DNA from: Rhodobacterales bacterium
GTDB lineage: Bacteria; Pseudomonadota; Alphaproteobacteria; Rhodobacterales; Rhodobacteraceae
DNA length: 64,000 bases
NCBI GenBank assembly: GCA_003249215.1
Contig: QKJR01000003.1
Coordinates: 87,068 to 151,067, forward strand
Reading direction: 5' to 3'
Shown here: positions 9,152 through 18,372 of the stretch, one piece after another
Numbering within the stretch: the stretch's first letter is position 1
Layout: every line of letters begins with the position of its first letter
Position numbers and translations under genes: made by a program
The notes under the pieces: model-generated
Told to the model about the DNA's origin: nothing
The model's input: only the letters and a program-made list of their open reading frames with translations
Database searches by the model: none

Positions 9152-10231
9152 TCACCCAGCCCGGAAATGCTTGGCGAGTTTCAGCCCCTGGCCCTGATAA
9201 TTCGAGGCGATGCCCGCGCCATAGAGCCGTTCGGGCCGGTCGGCCATCCGTTCATAGACGAGGCGCCCCACGACCTGGGCGTGTTCGAGCACGAAAGGCG
9301 CCTCATGGCAACGCACCTCGAGCACGCCGCGCGAGCCCGCGCCCCCCGCCGCGCCATGGCCGAAGCCCGGATCGAAGAAGCCCGCGTAATGCACGCGGAA
9401 CTCGCCCACCATGGCCAGATAGGGCGCCATTTCGGCGGCGAAGTCGGGCGGGATCGTCACCGCCTCGCGCGAGACGAGGATGTAGAAGGCGCCGGGGTCG
9501 AGGATGATCCGCCCCTCGCGGGTGTGCAGCTCCTCCCAGAAGTCCGAGGCCGCGTAATGCGCGATGCGGTCGAGGTCGATCACGCCGGTATGAGGCTTGG
9601 CGCGGTAGCCCACCAGATCGCCCGTCTCGGGGCGCAGATCGACCGAGAAGCCGAGCCCGTGGTCGATCACCGCGGTGCCGCTCACCAGCGGCTCGGCCGC
9701 GTGCAGCGCCTTGAGCTCGGCGTCGGAGAGCGTCGCCTGACCGGCGCGGAAGCGGATCTGGTTCAATCGCATCCCGGGTCGCACGAGGACCGAGAAGCTG
9801 CGCGGGCAGATCTCGGCATAGAGCGGGCCCACATAGCCCTCGGGGATGCGGTCGAACTCGGTGCCGCCATCGGTGATGACGCGCGTGAGCAGATCGAGCC
9901 GCCCGGTCGAGCTCTTGGCATTGGCGACGGCGGTGATGCCCTCGGGCAGCGCGAGCCCCTCGGCCAGCGGCACGAGATAGACGCAGCCCTTTTCCAGCAC
10001 CGCCCCGTTCGAGAGATCCATCCGGTGCATCTCGAAATCGGCGAGCTTCACATCGACGCGCGTGCCGGGGCCCGCGAGGAACGAGGCGCGGATCCGGTAA
10101 GCCACGGTGCCGAGCCGCAGATCGAGGCTCGCGGGCTGGATCTGTTCGGGGATGACCGCGGGGCTGGCGGTGATCTCGCCCGCGGCGATCATCGCACGGA
10201 TCAGTCGGTCGGGCAGCACGCCTTCAGTCAT
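9152..10231 (-). CDS. dcd: 2'-deoxycytidine 5'-triphosphate deaminase, long Rhodobacterales type
   Basis: Deaminates dCTP to dUTP for thymidylate synthesis in the cytosol. The 359-aa protein is about twice the length of E. coli Dcd (about 190 aa); dUTPase-fold motifs occur in both halves. IQPASLDLRLG is near 29-39, SSTGRLDLLTRVITDGG is near 105, and a second copy-like region YRAKPHTGVIDLDRI and VTIPPDFAAEMAPYLAMVGEFRVHYAGFFDPGFG lies in the C-terminal half. This double arrangement is what alphaproteobacterial dcd genes annotated this way show. The start at 10231 has GGAGG six bases ahead; the ORF track extends 17 codons further. A composite palindromic element follows its stop. Confidence 0.85.
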   Translation of the reverse strand: MTEGVLPDRLIRAMIAAGEITASPAVIPEQIQPASLDLRLGTVAYRIRASFLAGPGTRVDVKLADFEMHRMDLSNGAVLEKGCVYLVPLAEGLALPEGITAVANAKSSTGRLDLLTRVITDGGTEFDRIPEGYVGPLYAEICPRSFSVLVRPGMRLNQIRFRAGQATLSDAELKALHAAEPLVSGTAVIDHGLGFSVDLRPETGDLVGYRAKPHTGVIDLDRIAHYAASDFWEELHTREGRIILDPGAFYILVSREAVTIPPDFAAEMAPYLAMVGEFRVHYAGFFDPGFGHGAAGGAGSRGVLEVRCHEAPFVLEHAQVVGRLVYERMADRPERLYGAGIASNYQGQGLKLAKHFRAG

Positions 10232-10271
10232 TCTCGCCTCCCTCATCCGGGCCCCGCAGGGGCCGGACAGC

Positions 10272-10306
10272 CAAACGCCCACCCCGGGATGCGGGATGGG
10301 CGTTTG
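10272..10306 (-). terminator. Terminator of tRNA-Pro
   Basis: Perfect 10-bp arms CAAACGCCCA / TGGGCGTTTG enclose a GC-rich loop that itself contains CCCC/CGGG. It lies 7 bases beyond the encoded CCA end of the minus-strand tRNA. The T-run is short. Confidence 0.75.
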
Positions 10307-10312
10307 TCGTGA

Positions 10313-10390
10313 TGGTCGGGCCGGAGAGATTCGAACTCTCGACCTTCCGCCCCCCAGACGGACGCGCTAACCAGGCTGCGCCACGGCCCG
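10313..10390 (-). tRNA. tRNA-Pro (anticodon GGG)
   Basis: On the minus strand the sequence folds as a complete cloverleaf. The acceptor is CGGGCCG/CGGCCCG with discriminator A and encoded CCA. The D-arm is GCGC/GCGC with a 10-base loop, the anticodon arm is TCCGT-CTGGGGG-GCGGA with GGG at 34-36, the variable loop has 5 bases, and the T-arm is GAGAG-TTCGAAT-CTCTC. Total length with CCA is 78. It is followed by its own hairpin terminator. Confidence 0.97.
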
Positions 10391-10540
10391 ACGAGGCGCA
10401 TATAGAGGCAAGGCGGCGGCGGGCGCAAGCGGCAAACTTTTTGCGACAGGCTTCGGGGGCGGTGATCCGGGCCGGGCAGCGGCGCGCGCCCTGAGTAGCC
10501 GGGGACGGCCCGGCCCCGGGGGGCGCGCTGCGCAGGGGGC

Positions 10541-11905
10541 TCATGCCCCGGGGCCGCGCGGGGCAGGGGGCGCGCCGCTCATTCGTGCGCGCAACGCCAC
10601 GAGCCGGTCGCGCGCGCCGATCAGGCGCACCCGCTCGAGCGCCGAGAAGGCGGCCGGGTCATGCCGCTGCAGCCGTTCGGCGAAGGTCTTCGGGGGTTCG
10701 AGGGGCGCGGGCGCCGCCTCTTGCGCCACGGGGTCTTGCGCGATGGGGGCTTCCGGGGGGAGGACCTCCTCAGCCTCAGCCTCAGCCTCAGCCTCAGCCT
10801 CAGCCTCAGCCTCAGCCTCAGCCTCAGCCTCGAACGGCACCGCGTCGCTCTCCTGCGCGAGAGGCTCTGGTTCCGCCTCGGTGACGGCCTCAGGCTCGGC
10901 AGGGGCGGGCGCGAAGGCGACTACGGCTGCCTCTTCGGCCTCGGGCTCGACATCGAGCGCGATCGGCGCTTCGGGCACCGCGTCCGGGGCCGCATCTGCC
11001 GCAGGATCGGGCTCGACGAGGTCCTGGGATTCGAGACCGGCCTCGGGGTCGAGAGCATCGTCGAAGAGCGAGGCCTGACGCCAGGCGGGCCGGTGTGGCG
11101 GCGCGGGGGCGGCGGGGACCAGCGGAACCGGCTGCGCCGCGGCGGGCGGGGCCGGGGGCGCGGGCGGGGCCGGAACGAGGGGCACCAGCGGAACGACGGC
11201 GGGGGCTTCGGGCACGGCCGCAATCTCCACCTCGGGCTCTTCCGGATCGGCCGGGAAGGTGCCGGATGCCGGGGCCGGCCAGCCGTCGGCGCTCTCCTCG
11301 GGGTCGGCGGGGAAGGCGGGCGGAAGTGGTTCGGCCGCCTCCGTCGAGAGGGGCTCGGTCGTGAGGGGGGCGGGCTCCGATTCGGGCGTCGGCTCCGCGA
11401 TGCCCGGCGCCGAGAGGAACGCCTCCTCGATCCCGCCCAGCGTCGGCACGAAGGTCTCGGGTTCGAAGGTCTCAGGTTCGGAGGGCTCGGCGTCAGTCGC
11501 GGGCTCCGGTTCGGGCGTCGTCGCCTCGGGCAGGGATGCGACCGGCTCGCCCGCCGCGCGCGCGGGCGCGTGCAGATCGTCGAGCGCGCTCAGCTCGTCC
11601 TCGGCATCGCCCTCTCCGGGCATCGATTCGTCGAGCCCGCCGAGCGACATCACATGCCGCACGCCCTCGGTCTTGAGCACCTGCTGCACGCCGCGGATCG
11701 CCATCCCCTCGGCATGGAGCAGATGCTTGATCCCGCCGAGCAGCGCCACGTCGTCAGGGCGGTAATAGCGCCGCCCGCCGGCGCGTTTCACCGGTTTGAT
11801 CTGCGGAAACCGGCTTTCCCAGAATCGCAGGACATGGGTGGGCGTATCCAGAAACTCCGCCACTTCGGAGATCGTGCGGAAGGCATCGGCCGATTTCGAC
11901 ATCAC
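10541..11905 (-). CDS. MerR-family transcriptional regulator with long acidic low-complexity tail
   Basis: A 454-aa protein. Residues about 6-75 are a MerR winged helix ([25 protein letters not shown]...[21 protein letters not shown]). The remaining 330 residues are Ala/Glu/Pro-rich and include a run of about ten Glu-Ala pairs encoded by perfect CAGCCT hexamers (10771-10830). MerR proteins of 110-200 aa with this N-terminus commonly follow ihfA in Rhodobacterales; the tail here is exceptionally long. A structured segment [33 protein letters not shown] returns near the C-terminus. It is the last gene of the DUF177-rpmF-plsX-fabH-ihfA run. No effector-binding motif is visible, so its ligand is unknown. 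Confidence 0.88.
   Translation of the reverse strand: MMSKSADAFRTISEVAEFLDTPTHVLRFWESRFPQIKPVKRAGGRRYYRPDDVALLGGIKHLLHAEGMAIRGVQQVLKTEGVRHVMSLGGLDESMPGEGDAEDELSALDDLHAPARAAGEPVASLPEATTPEPEPATDAEPSEPETFEPETFVPTLGGIEEAFLSAPGIAEPTPESEPAPLTTEPLSTEAAEPLPPAFPADPEESADGWPAPASGTFPADPEEPEVEIAAVPEAPAVVPLVPLVPAPPAPPAPPAAAQPVPLVPAAPAPPHRPAWRQASLFDDALDPEAGLESQDLVEPDPAADAAPDAVPEAPIALDVEPEAEEAAVVAFAPAPAEPEAVTEAEPEPLAQESDAVPFEAEAEAEAEAEAEAEAEAEAEEVLPPEAPIAQDPVAQEAAPAPLEPPKTFAERLQRHDPAAFSALERVRLIGARDRLVALRARMSGAPPAPRGPGA
10771..10830. repeat. Ten perfect tandem copies of the hexamer CAGCCT
   Basis: Exactly 60 bases of uninterrupted CAGCCT lie inside the merR-family gene, where they encode (Glu-Ala)n on the minus strand. 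Because the unit is 6 bp, slippage would change length without breaking the frame. Confidence 0.95.
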
Positions 11906-11961
11906 GCCGCCTCAAATCGTCTAGGGTCAGGGCCGGCCCGGAGGCCGTGTTCAGGGACGGC

Positions 11962-12264
11962 TCAGGACGCGTTGCCCGAGGCCACCCGCTCTTTCATCAG
12001 ATGCGAGGGCCGGAACGAGAGCACCCGGCGCGGCGAGATCGGAACCTCCTCGCCGGTCTTCGGGTTGCGCCCCACGCGCGAGGCCTTGTCACGCACCGAG
12101 AAGGTGCCGAAGGACGAGATCTTGACCGTCTCGCCGCGCACCAGCGCGTCCGACATGTGGCTAAGCACGCTTTCCACGAGCTGGGCGGATTCGTTGCGCG
12201 ACAAGCCGACTTCGCGGAACACCGCTTCGCTCAGATCCATGCGCGTCAAGGTCTTCTCGGACAT
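11962..12264 (-). CDS. ihfA: Integration host factor subunit alpha
   Basis: DNA-bending nucleoid protein that pairs with IHF-beta (not in this window). The 100-aa product matches the HU/IHF fold: [26 protein letters not shown] at the start, VKISSFGTF mid-protein, and the beta-arm region [23 protein letters not shown] with the conserved Pro that intercalates in DNA. The start at 12264 follows a GGGGGG run; the ORF track runs 13 codons further upstream. It sits between fabH and the merR-type gene on the same strand. Confidence 0.96.
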   Translation of the reverse strand: MSEKTLTRMDLSEAVFREVGLSRNESAQLVESVLSHMSDALVRGETVKISSFGTFSVRDKASRVGRNPKTGEEVPISPRRVLSFRPSHLMKERVASGNAS

Positions 12265-12382
12265 TCGGTCCCCCCGGTTTGCTTTTGGCCACGATGGGCG
12301 CAATGAAATCCCGAGTCAATATCAATGGCTTGCGCGGCGCTCTTGAGGTAGGCCGCAGGGCGGGATTCGGCGCAGTCCGCGC

Positions 12383-13357
12383 CTACCAGCGCAGAACGAC
12401 CGAACCCCAGGCCAGACCGCCGCCGATCGCCTCGGTCACGATCAGATCGCCGGTCTTGATCTGGCCGCGGTCGCGCCCGACCGAGAGCGCGAGCGGGATC
12501 GAGGCGGCCGAGGTGTTGCCATGGTCCTGCACGGTGACCACGACCCGCTCCATCGGCACCTGCATCCGCTCGGCAGTCGCGGTGATGATGCGCAGGTTCG
12601 CCTGATGCGGCACGATCCAATCGACATCCTCGCCGCTCATCCCGATCTTGGCGAGCGCGGTATGCGCGGTCTCGGCGAGCTTCTGGACGGCGTGTTTGAA
12701 AACGGCATTGCCCTGCATCCGCAGATGGCCTGCCTGACCATTGGTCGAGACCCCGCCATCGACATAGAGGAGCTCGCGATAGCGCCCGTCCGAATGCAGA
12801 TCGGTGGACAGGACGCCACGATCGGCATTGCTGCCCGCGCCATTCGCCGCCTCGAGCACGATCGCACCCGCGCCATCGCCGAAGAGCACACAGGTGCCGC
12901 GGTCGGACCAGTCCATGATGCGGCTGAAGGTTTCGGCGCCGATCACCAGAACGCGCTCGGCCTGACCCGAGATGATGAGGCCGTTCGCGTTGGTCAGCGC
13001 ATAGACGAAGCCCGCGCAGACCGCCTGCACGTCATAGGCAAAGCCATGGGTCGAGCCGAGGCCCGCCTGCACCATGGTCGCCACCGAGGGGAAGGTGAAA
13101 TCCGGGGTCGAGGTGGCGACGACGATCGCATCCATCTGGCTCGCCTCGAGGCCCGCGTCACGCAAAGCCGCCTCAGCCGCCTTGATCGCGAGTTGCGAGG
13201 TCGTCTCGCCTTCGGCCGCGAAATGGCGCCGCTCGATGCCGGTGCGCGCGCGGATCCATTCGTCGGTCGTTTCAAGCGTGGCTTCGAATTCGGAGTTTTC
13301 GACGATGCGTTCGGGCAGGTAGTGCCCGACGCCCCGGACCACGGCTCTGATCTTCAT
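12383..13357 (-). CDS. fabH: 3-oxoacyl-ACP synthase III (KAS III)
   Basis: Condenses acetyl-CoA with malonyl-ACP to start type II fatty acid synthesis. The 324-aa protein has the catalytic triad of the family: Cys114 in VQAVCAGF, His in PHQANLRI near 250 and Asn in DHGNTSAASIP near 280. It overlaps the plsX stop by 4 nt (start ATGA-type overlap at 13354-13357), as usual for plsX-fabH. Confidence 0.98.
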   Translation of the reverse strand: MKIRAVVRGVGHYLPERIVENSEFEATLETTDEWIRARTGIERRHFAAEGETTSQLAIKAAEAALRDAGLEASQMDAIVVATSTPDFTFPSVATMVQAGLGSTHGFAYDVQAVCAGFVYALTNANGLIISGQAERVLVIGAETFSRIMDWSDRGTCVLFGDGAGAIVLEAANGAGSNADRGVLSTDLHSDGRYRELLYVDGGVSTNGQAGHLRMQGNAVFKHAVQKLAETAHTALAKIGMSGEDVDWIVPHQANLRIITATAERMQVPMERVVVTVQDHGNTSAASIPLALSVGRDRGQIKTGDLIVTEAIGGGLAWGSVVLRW

Positions 13358-14556
13358 TTTTCGGTCTCGCTCTTGGCCGCGGTCGGTGCCGCGGTGTCGC
13401 TCGCATCCTGCCCCGGCCGTGACGCAGAGGCAACCCGCGCCGCGAGGCGGGCCGCGAAGCCCGAGCGCGCGAGCCGCACGGCAAGGTCGATCGCTGCGGC
13501 GACGCCGGTCGCATCGGCCGAGCCATGCGATTTCACCACGGTCCCGTTCAGGCCGAGGAACACCCCGCCATTGACCCGGCGCGGGTCGATCTTGGCCGAG
13601 AGCCGCTTCAAGGCCCCCATCGCGAGCAGGGCGCCGAGCTTGGCCAGCAGCGAAGAGGTGAAGGCCTCGCGCATCAGTTCCGCGGCCAGCTTCGCCGTGC
13701 CCTCACCGGTTTTCAGCGCGACATTGCCGGTGAAACCGTCGGTGACGATCACATCGACCCGGGCCGAGCTCAGATCGGTGCCCTCGACGAAGCCGACGAA
13801 TTCGAACTCGCCCGCCTCCTGCGCCGCGCCCATCAGGCCGAAGGCCTCCTTGAGTTCGGCGCGGCCCTTGTGCTCCTCGGTGCCGACATTCAGCAGGCCC
13901 ACGCGCGGGCGGGGCAGGCCGAGCGCGTTGCGCGCATAAGAGGTGCCCATCAGGCCATAGGTCAGCAGGTCGGTGGCCTCCGCTTTCACATCGGCGCCCA
14001 TGTCGAGCATCACGTTGAAGCCGGTCGGATTGCGCGAGGGCCAGAAGCTCGCGATGGCGGGGCGGGTGACGCCGGGCACCCGGCGCAGCCGCAGGATCGA
14101 GATCGCCATCAGCGCGCCGGTATTGCCGCAGGAGACGGCGGCGGCGGCCGCGCCTTCGCGCACCGCGTCGATCGTCGACCACATCGAGGTCTTCTGCCCG
14201 TTGCGCATCACCACCGCGGGCTTGTCCTCCATCCGCACCGTCTCATCGGCGTGGCGGGTCGTGACGACGCCCTTGAGCCCGCGCGCGGCGACCAGCGGGT
14301 CGATCACGGCGGTATCGCCATTGAGCAGGAAGCGGACGTCGGGATGCTTGCGCGTGGCCAGCACGAGGCCGTCGACCACGGCCTCTGGGCCACGATCGCC
14401 GCCCATCGCATCGACGGAAATGACGACAGCGCCGGAAAATTCCGGCGCTTCGGCCGCCGCGGGGGCGGTGTCAGGGATCGGTTTGTCCGAAACGGTCTGG
14501 CCTTCGCTCATGTCGGTCGTGCCCGCTGAGGGGGACTTGTCCTGAGAGAAGGTCAT
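13354..14556 (-). CDS. plsX: Phosphate acyltransferase PlsX
   Basis: Peripheral membrane enzyme that makes acyl-phosphate from acyl-ACP for phospholipid synthesis. The core begins at about residue 46 with VVISVDAMGGDRGPEAVV and includes LNGDTAVIDPL, SCGNTGALMA and DGFTGNVALKTGEG. At 400 aa it is longer than the usual 340-350 aa because of a 45-residue polar N-terminus and a C-terminal tail. An in-frame ATG at residue 16 (MSEGQTV) is an alternative start. It lies in the classical rpmF-plsX-fabH order. Confidence 0.96.
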   Translation of the reverse strand: MTFSQDKSPSAGTTDMSEGQTVSDKPIPDTAPAAAEAPEFSGAVVISVDAMGGDRGPEAVVDGLVLATRKHPDVRFLLNGDTAVIDPLVAARGLKGVVTTRHADETVRMEDKPAVVMRNGQKTSMWSTIDAVREGAAAAAVSCGNTGALMAISILRLRRVPGVTRPAIASFWPSRNPTGFNVMLDMGADVKAEATDLLTYGLMGTSYARNALGLPRPRVGLLNVGTEEHKGRAELKEAFGLMGAAQEAGEFEFVGFVEGTDLSSARVDVIVTDGFTGNVALKTGEGTAKLAAELMREAFTSSLLAKLGALLAMGALKRLSAKIDPRRVNGGVFLGLNGTVVKSHGSADATGVAAAIDLAVRLARSGFAARLAARVASASRPGQDASDTAAPTAAKSETEK

Positions 14557-14579
14557 TCCGGGGCCCGGGCGAGAGCGGC

Positions 14580-14786
14580 TTACGCCGCGTCTTCGTCCAG
14601 ATCGACCTCGGCGGCTTGGGCCACCACTTCGCGGTCGTCATAGTGACCGCAGGCGCCACAAACGTGGTGCGGGCGCTTCAGCTCGCCACAGTTCGGGCAT
14701 TCCGCCGGATTGGCGGCAACAAGAGCGTCATGCGCACGGCGCATGTTACGACGGGAGCGCGTGACTCGGTTCTGCGGGACAGCCAT
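14580..14786 (-). CDS. rpmF: 50S ribosomal protein L32
   Basis: A 68-aa zinc-ribbon ribosomal protein. [22 protein letters not shown] is the typical basic N-terminus, followed by the zinc ligands [18 protein letters not shown] (C-x2-C...C-x2-C). Between DUF177 and plsX, as in most bacteria. Confidence 0.98.
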   Translation of the reverse strand: MAVPQNRVTRSRRNMRRAHDALVAANPAECPNCGELKRPHHVCGACGHYDDREVVAQAAEVDLDEDAA

Positions 14787-15051
14787 GTCTCAACCTCGGG
14801 TATGTTGGGGCGCAAGGCCCTGATTTTACAAAGGTTTCGTCACTGGAGCCGTTCTGCGGCCGGGTGCGAACCCAAACTTCGAATGAGGCCGGGAACATAC
14901 TGCGATTCCGCCGCGTTGCAAGCCCCTTTTTTCGGCTTTTTCCCGCGGGCGCGCGCAGTCTCACGCGTGGCCTGCAGGGTGGGCGCCGAAAGTCCCCTCG
15001 GATCGCACTCGCCGCCCGCAAAAGCGGCGATTGCGGTGGTTTTGGGCGCTC

Positions 15052-15642
15052 TCAGGCGCCGCCGCCCTCGGGCGTATCCGCGCCCTTGCCGCCCAGAAGC
15101 GCCTTCAAACCGGCGAAGGGGCGCAGCGACTCATCGGTCATCGGGGCGATTCCCGGCTCGGCATGGACGCTCTCGCCGAGCTCGGCGCCTTCGGTGCGCG
15201 GATAGAGCGGCAGCGCCAGTTCCAGCGCCTCGAGCGCGACCGCGGCCAGATCAACCACCGCGGGGAGCGCCTCGGTGGTGTCGTCCTCGGGCATCTCGAC
15301 CTCTTCGCCGGTGGGCTCGGGCATGTTCGCGAGGTAACGGCGCAGGACGGCCTCGGCCAGATCGGTGGTCACCGGCTCTGCGGTGATCACACAGGGCTGC
15401 ACGACGCGGGCGGTAAACGCCGCCTCGAGCCGCCAGTCGTTGCGCCCCGACGGCGCGATCTCGCCCTTGAGGCGCAGGCTTTCGAGCGCCTCGATGCCCG
15501 CCCAGGCGGCGATCGCGGCGCGGGTTTCGGCATCGGGCGCGATGTCGAAGCGGGTGGCCTTGCGCGCGGGCAGATCGGCGATGCGCAGCGGATGCGCCCA
15601 GGGCAGGGCGTCGTCGGGGGCGGGGTGGTGGGCGTCGGTCAT
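15052..15642 (-). CDS. DUF177 (YceD-family) protein
   Basis: A 196-aa acidic cytosolic protein of the YceD/DUF177 family, encoded immediately before rpmF in most bacteria; family members have been linked to 23S rRNA accumulation and ribosome work. Recognisable parts are WAHPLRIADL at the N-terminus, RLKGEIAPSGRNDWRLEAAFTARVVQPCVIT in the middle (usually a Cys-containing strand) and VDLAAVALEALELALPLYPR in the C-terminal part. The ATG at 15642 is preceded by GAGGA; the ORF track runs 59 codons further into the spacer shared with bamE. The 265-base gap to rpmF probably contains a separate rpmF promoter, though I see no clear boxes. Confidence 0.88.
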   Translation of the reverse strand: MTDAHHPAPDDALPWAHPLRIADLPARKATRFDIAPDAETRAAIAAWAGIEALESLRLKGEIAPSGRNDWRLEAAFTARVVQPCVITAEPVTTDLAEAVLRRYLANMPEPTGEEVEMPEDDTTEALPAVVDLAAVALEALELALPLYPRTEGAELGESVHAEPGIAPMTDESLRPFAGLKALLGGKGADTPEGGGA

Positions 15643-15773
15643 CGGCGGTCCTCGGTCTGGCGGGCGACGGCGCTGCGCCGCCGGTCTTGGGGCCGCAACG
15701 CGCTTGAGGGTCGCTGCGGGTTGTTGTAAGCGGGATAAAAGGCCTAAGGCTGTGAGGCAAGAGGGGGTTGCAG

Positions 15774-16238
15774 GTGAGCACCGGATCGGTAACGCGGCGC
15801 ATGACGCTCGCGCTGGCACTCGGTGGCGGGCTGCTGCTGGCGGGCTGCACGGCGATCTATCGCGATCATGGCTATGTTCCCCTCGACGAGGATCTGGCGC
15901 AGGTCGAGGTCGGCAAGACCACGCGGGCCGAGGTGGCCGAGCTGATCGGCCGGCCGTCGTCGGCGGGTGTTCTCGAGGGCTCGGGCTGGTATTACGTGGG
16001 CTCGCGCTGGAAATATTACGGCGCCCGCGCGCCGCAGGAAATCGACCGTCAGGTCGTCGCGATCACCTTCTCTGACAAGGACACCGTCGCCAATGTCGAG
16101 CGTTTCGGCCTCGAGCAGGGCGAGGTGGTGGTGCTGTCGCGGCGTGTGACCGATTCCGGGATCAAGGGCATCACCTTCATCCGTCAGCTCATGGGCAGCC
16201 TCGGCCGCGTGAACGCGTCGCAGATTCTCGACCGCTGA
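15774..16238 (+). CDS. bamE: Outer-membrane assembly lipoprotein BamE (SmpA/OmlA)
   Basis: Lipoprotein of the BAM complex that folds outer-membrane proteins. The 154-aa frame has a basic start (VTRRMTLALALGGGLLLAGC) with lipobox LAGC, then the SmpA/OmlA fold with VEVGKTTRAEVAELIGRPSS and WYYVGSRWKYYGARAPQEIDRQVVAITF. I chose GTG at 15774 because GAGGGGG lies 7 bases upstream; the ORF track uses TTG at 15768. It is divergent from DUF177. BamB is encoded at 30.6 kb. Confidence 0.92.
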   Translation: MSTGSVTRRMTLALALGGGLLLAGCTAIYRDHGYVPLDEDLAQVEVGKTTRAEVAELIGRPSSAGVLEGSGWYYVGSRWKYYGARAPQEIDRQVVAITFSDKDTVANVERFGLEQGEVVVLSRRVTDSGIKGITFIRQLMGSLGRVNASQILDR

Positions 16239-16450
16239 GCCGTCACGGGGGCGCCGCGGCGCTCGGGTGACAAAGCGGTGACGGGCGGATTGCGGTTTCG
16301 CGACAGGCTGTTGCGGGGCTGCACCGGAGGGGGCGCCGTTGTCGCACCGGCAGGGGGGCCGCCGCGATTTTCGTTCCGTGAGGGGCGGCTTTGGCCTAGT
16401 CTGGCGCCAGAGGGTCCTTGCACCGCGGGGCCCGACGCAGGGGGATCGCC

Positions 16451-17230
16451 ATGCTCTCGCTCGACAAGGGCCGTTACGCGGCCCGGCTGGCCGCAGGGGC
16501 CGAGGATATCCGGGCGGCACAGGCCCTGCGCTGGCAGGCTTTCGTCGCCGCCCGTGGGGTGACGCGCACGGCGCCTGCGGAGGGCGAGGCCTACGCCGAG
16601 GGGCTCGATGCGGACCGGTTCGACGATCTTTGCCGCCACGTCCTGATCGAAGAGCGCGAGAGCGGGCGGCTCGTGGCCTGTTTCCGCCTCCTGCCGCTCA
16701 AGGACGGCACCGAGATCGGCCGCAGCTATTCGGCGCAATATTACAATCTGCGGGCGCTGGCCGAATATGCAGGGCCCATGGTCGAGATGGGCCGGTTCTG
16801 CATGGCGCCCGGGGTGCATGACCCCGATATCCTGCGCGTGGCCTGGGGCGCGATGACGCGCTTCGTCGATGCCGAGGGGGTGGAACTCCTGTTCGGCTGT
16901 TCCTCGTTCCTGGGGACCGACTGGGAAAGCTATGCCGATGCTTTTGCCGTGCTGGCCGAGCGGCATCTGGCGCCGCGGCGCTGGCTGCCGCGGGTCAAGG
17001 CGCCGAAGGTCGTGCGCTATGCCCGCGCGCTGATGGGGCGCAAGGGCGATCCGAAACAGGCGATGCTGAAGATGCCGCCGCTGCTGCGCAGCTATCTGGC
17101 GATGGGGGGCTGGGTCAGCGATCATGCGGTGGTCGACACTGACCTCGGCACGCTGCATGTCTTCACCGGGCTCGAGATCCGCGCGATTCCGCCCGCCCGG
17201 GCGCGGGCGCTGCGGATGGTGGCGGGTTAG
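16451..17230 (+). CDS. olsB: Ornithine N-acyltransferase-like protein (OlsB family)
   Basis: Probably transfers a 3-hydroxyacyl group from ACP to ornithine in the first step of ornithine-lipid synthesis. The 259-aa sequence has the acyltransferase/GNAT-like features of this group: EDIRAAQALRWQAFV near 18, LVACFRLLPL, GRSYSAQYYNL, and EMGRFCMAP followed by FGCSSFLGTD. The ATG at 16451 is preferred; the ORF track reaches upstream to TTG 16418. No olsA-type O-acyltransferase gene is adjacent, so the specific substrate is inferred from family resemblance. Confidence 0.75.
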   Translation: MLSLDKGRYAARLAAGAEDIRAAQALRWQAFVAARGVTRTAPAEGEAYAEGLDADRFDDLCRHVLIEERESGRLVACFRLLPLKDGTEIGRSYSAQYYNLRALAEYAGPMVEMGRFCMAPGVHDPDILRVAWGAMTRFVDAEGVELLFGCSSFLGTDWESYADAFAVLAERHLAPRRWLPRVKAPKVVRYARALMGRKGDPKQAMLKMPPLLRSYLAMGGWVSDHAVVDTDLGTLHVFTGLEIRAIPPARARALRMVAG

Positions 17231-17326
17231 GGGCGCAGGCACGAGCCCCGATGCCGGGGCTTGAATGTTTTCTGATTGTTCCTCTATCGTCCGGCGAAAC
17301 CAAAACTTTCCGACAGGACGGCCCCC

Positions 17327-18253
17327 TTGAACCTCATCATTGCCGTCGCGCCGATTCTTCTCACGATTCTTGCCGGTTACCTGACCGCTGTGTCGGGCGT
17401 TCTGCCGCGCGAGAAATGGGAGGCGGTGAACACCCTGAGTTTCCGGATTCTGATCCCGGTCGTCTTGATGAAATCCATTGCGACCTCGAATCTCTCGGGG
17501 ATCACCTCGGGCGCCTGGATCACGGTCGTGCTGCTCACTCTCGGTCTGGCCGGGGCGGCGGCGCTGGTCACGCGGCTCTGGATGTCGCACAGCGCGTTGC
17601 CCGATCCGGCCTACACCACGCTGTTCCAGACCACCACGCGCTGGAACGCCTTCATTGCACTCGCCGCGGCCGAGCAATTCGTGGGCCCGAGGGGCGTGGC
17701 GATGATCGCCCTCGCGATGGCGTTCCTGATCCCGCTCATCAATGTCGCCAATATCGTCGTTCTGGTGGTCTTTGGCTCAGGGCGCACGAGCCTCGCCGGC
17801 GTGCTGCGCGCGATCGTGCAAAATCCGCTGGTGATCGGGTGTGGTCTGGGGCTCGTCGTCAATCTGAGCGGCTTGCCACTGCCGGCGCCGCTGTCGGATG
17901 CGCTCGATCTGATCGGGCGGGCCGCGCTCGGCGTGGGGCTGCTCGCGGTGGGGGCGGGGATCTTGGTGCGGCGTCTCTTCGAACTCTCGTTGCCGGTCGG
18001 GCTTGGCGCCGCGCTGCGCCTGCTCTTGTGCCCGCTGTGCTTTCTGCTGCTGGCGGGGCTCTTTCATCTCGGTCTCGACGAGACGCTTGCGGGCGTGCTG
18101 ATCTTCGCGGTTCCGGCCGCTACCAACGGTTATGTCGTGGCGCAGAAGATGGGCGGCGATGCCGATCTCTATGCTGATATCCTGACCTGGCAGACAGTTC
18201 TGTCGCTCGGGCTGCTGCCGGTGCTCGCGCTCCTCGTGCATCGTCTCTTCTGA
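17327..18253 (+). CDS. AEC-family (auxin efflux carrier-type) transporter
   Basis: A 308-aa inner-membrane protein with about ten hydrophobic segments (LNLIIAVAPILLTILAGYLT; VVLLTLGLAGAAALVT; ALGVGLLAVGAGILVRRLF; VLSLGLLPVLALLV). AEC carriers export or exchange organic anions such as malate, but the substrate cannot be read from the sequence. A TTG start at 17327 lies 6 bases after AGGACGG and gives a first helix at the very N-terminus; the ORF track uses a TTG further upstream. It stands alone between olsB and sodB. Confidence 0.85.
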   Translation: MNLIIAVAPILLTILAGYLTAVSGVLPREKWEAVNTLSFRILIPVVLMKSIATSNLSGITSGAWITVVLLTLGLAGAAALVTRLWMSHSALPDPAYTTLFQTTTRWNAFIALAAAEQFVGPRGVAMIALAMAFLIPLINVANIVVLVVFGSGRTSLAGVLRAIVQNPLVIGCGLGLVVNLSGLPLPAPLSDALDLIGRAALGVGLLAVGAGILVRRLFELSLPVGLGAALRLLLCPLCFLLLAGLFHLGLDETLAGVLIFAVPAATNGYVVAQKMGGDADLYADILTWQTVLSLGLLPVLALLVHRLF

Positions 18254-18280
18254 GGCCGGCCTCACGCGGCGGTGGAACGG

Positions 18281-18322
18281 CCCGAAGCGCCGCATGGGGG
18301 CCCCGAAGCGCTGCAGGGGGGC
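18281..18322. repeat. Two tandem 21-bp units downstream of the AEC gene
   Basis: CCCGAAGCGCCGCATGGGGGC and CCCGAAGCGCTGCAGGGGGGC are adjacent imperfect copies in the gap before sodB. Confidence 0.6.
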
Positions 18323-18372
18323 ATTGTGCGCGGCAGACGGGTCTCCTCTGCGCCTAGGCCCCGCGCCAACCC

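Noticed and set aside
10309-10494. 61-aa ORF MMVGPERFELSTFRPPD and the overlapping minus-strand ORFs
   Set aside because: This is translation across tRNA-Pro; the GPERFELST string is a well-known artefact of tRNA antisense reading.
10771-10830. CRISPR-like array
   Set aside because: Units are 6 bp with no spacers; it is a simple-sequence repeat inside a gene.
10661-12346. 561-aa plus-strand ORF with a Leu-Ser repeat
   Set aside because: Antisense of the merR-type gene; the repeat is the same CAGCCT array in another frame.
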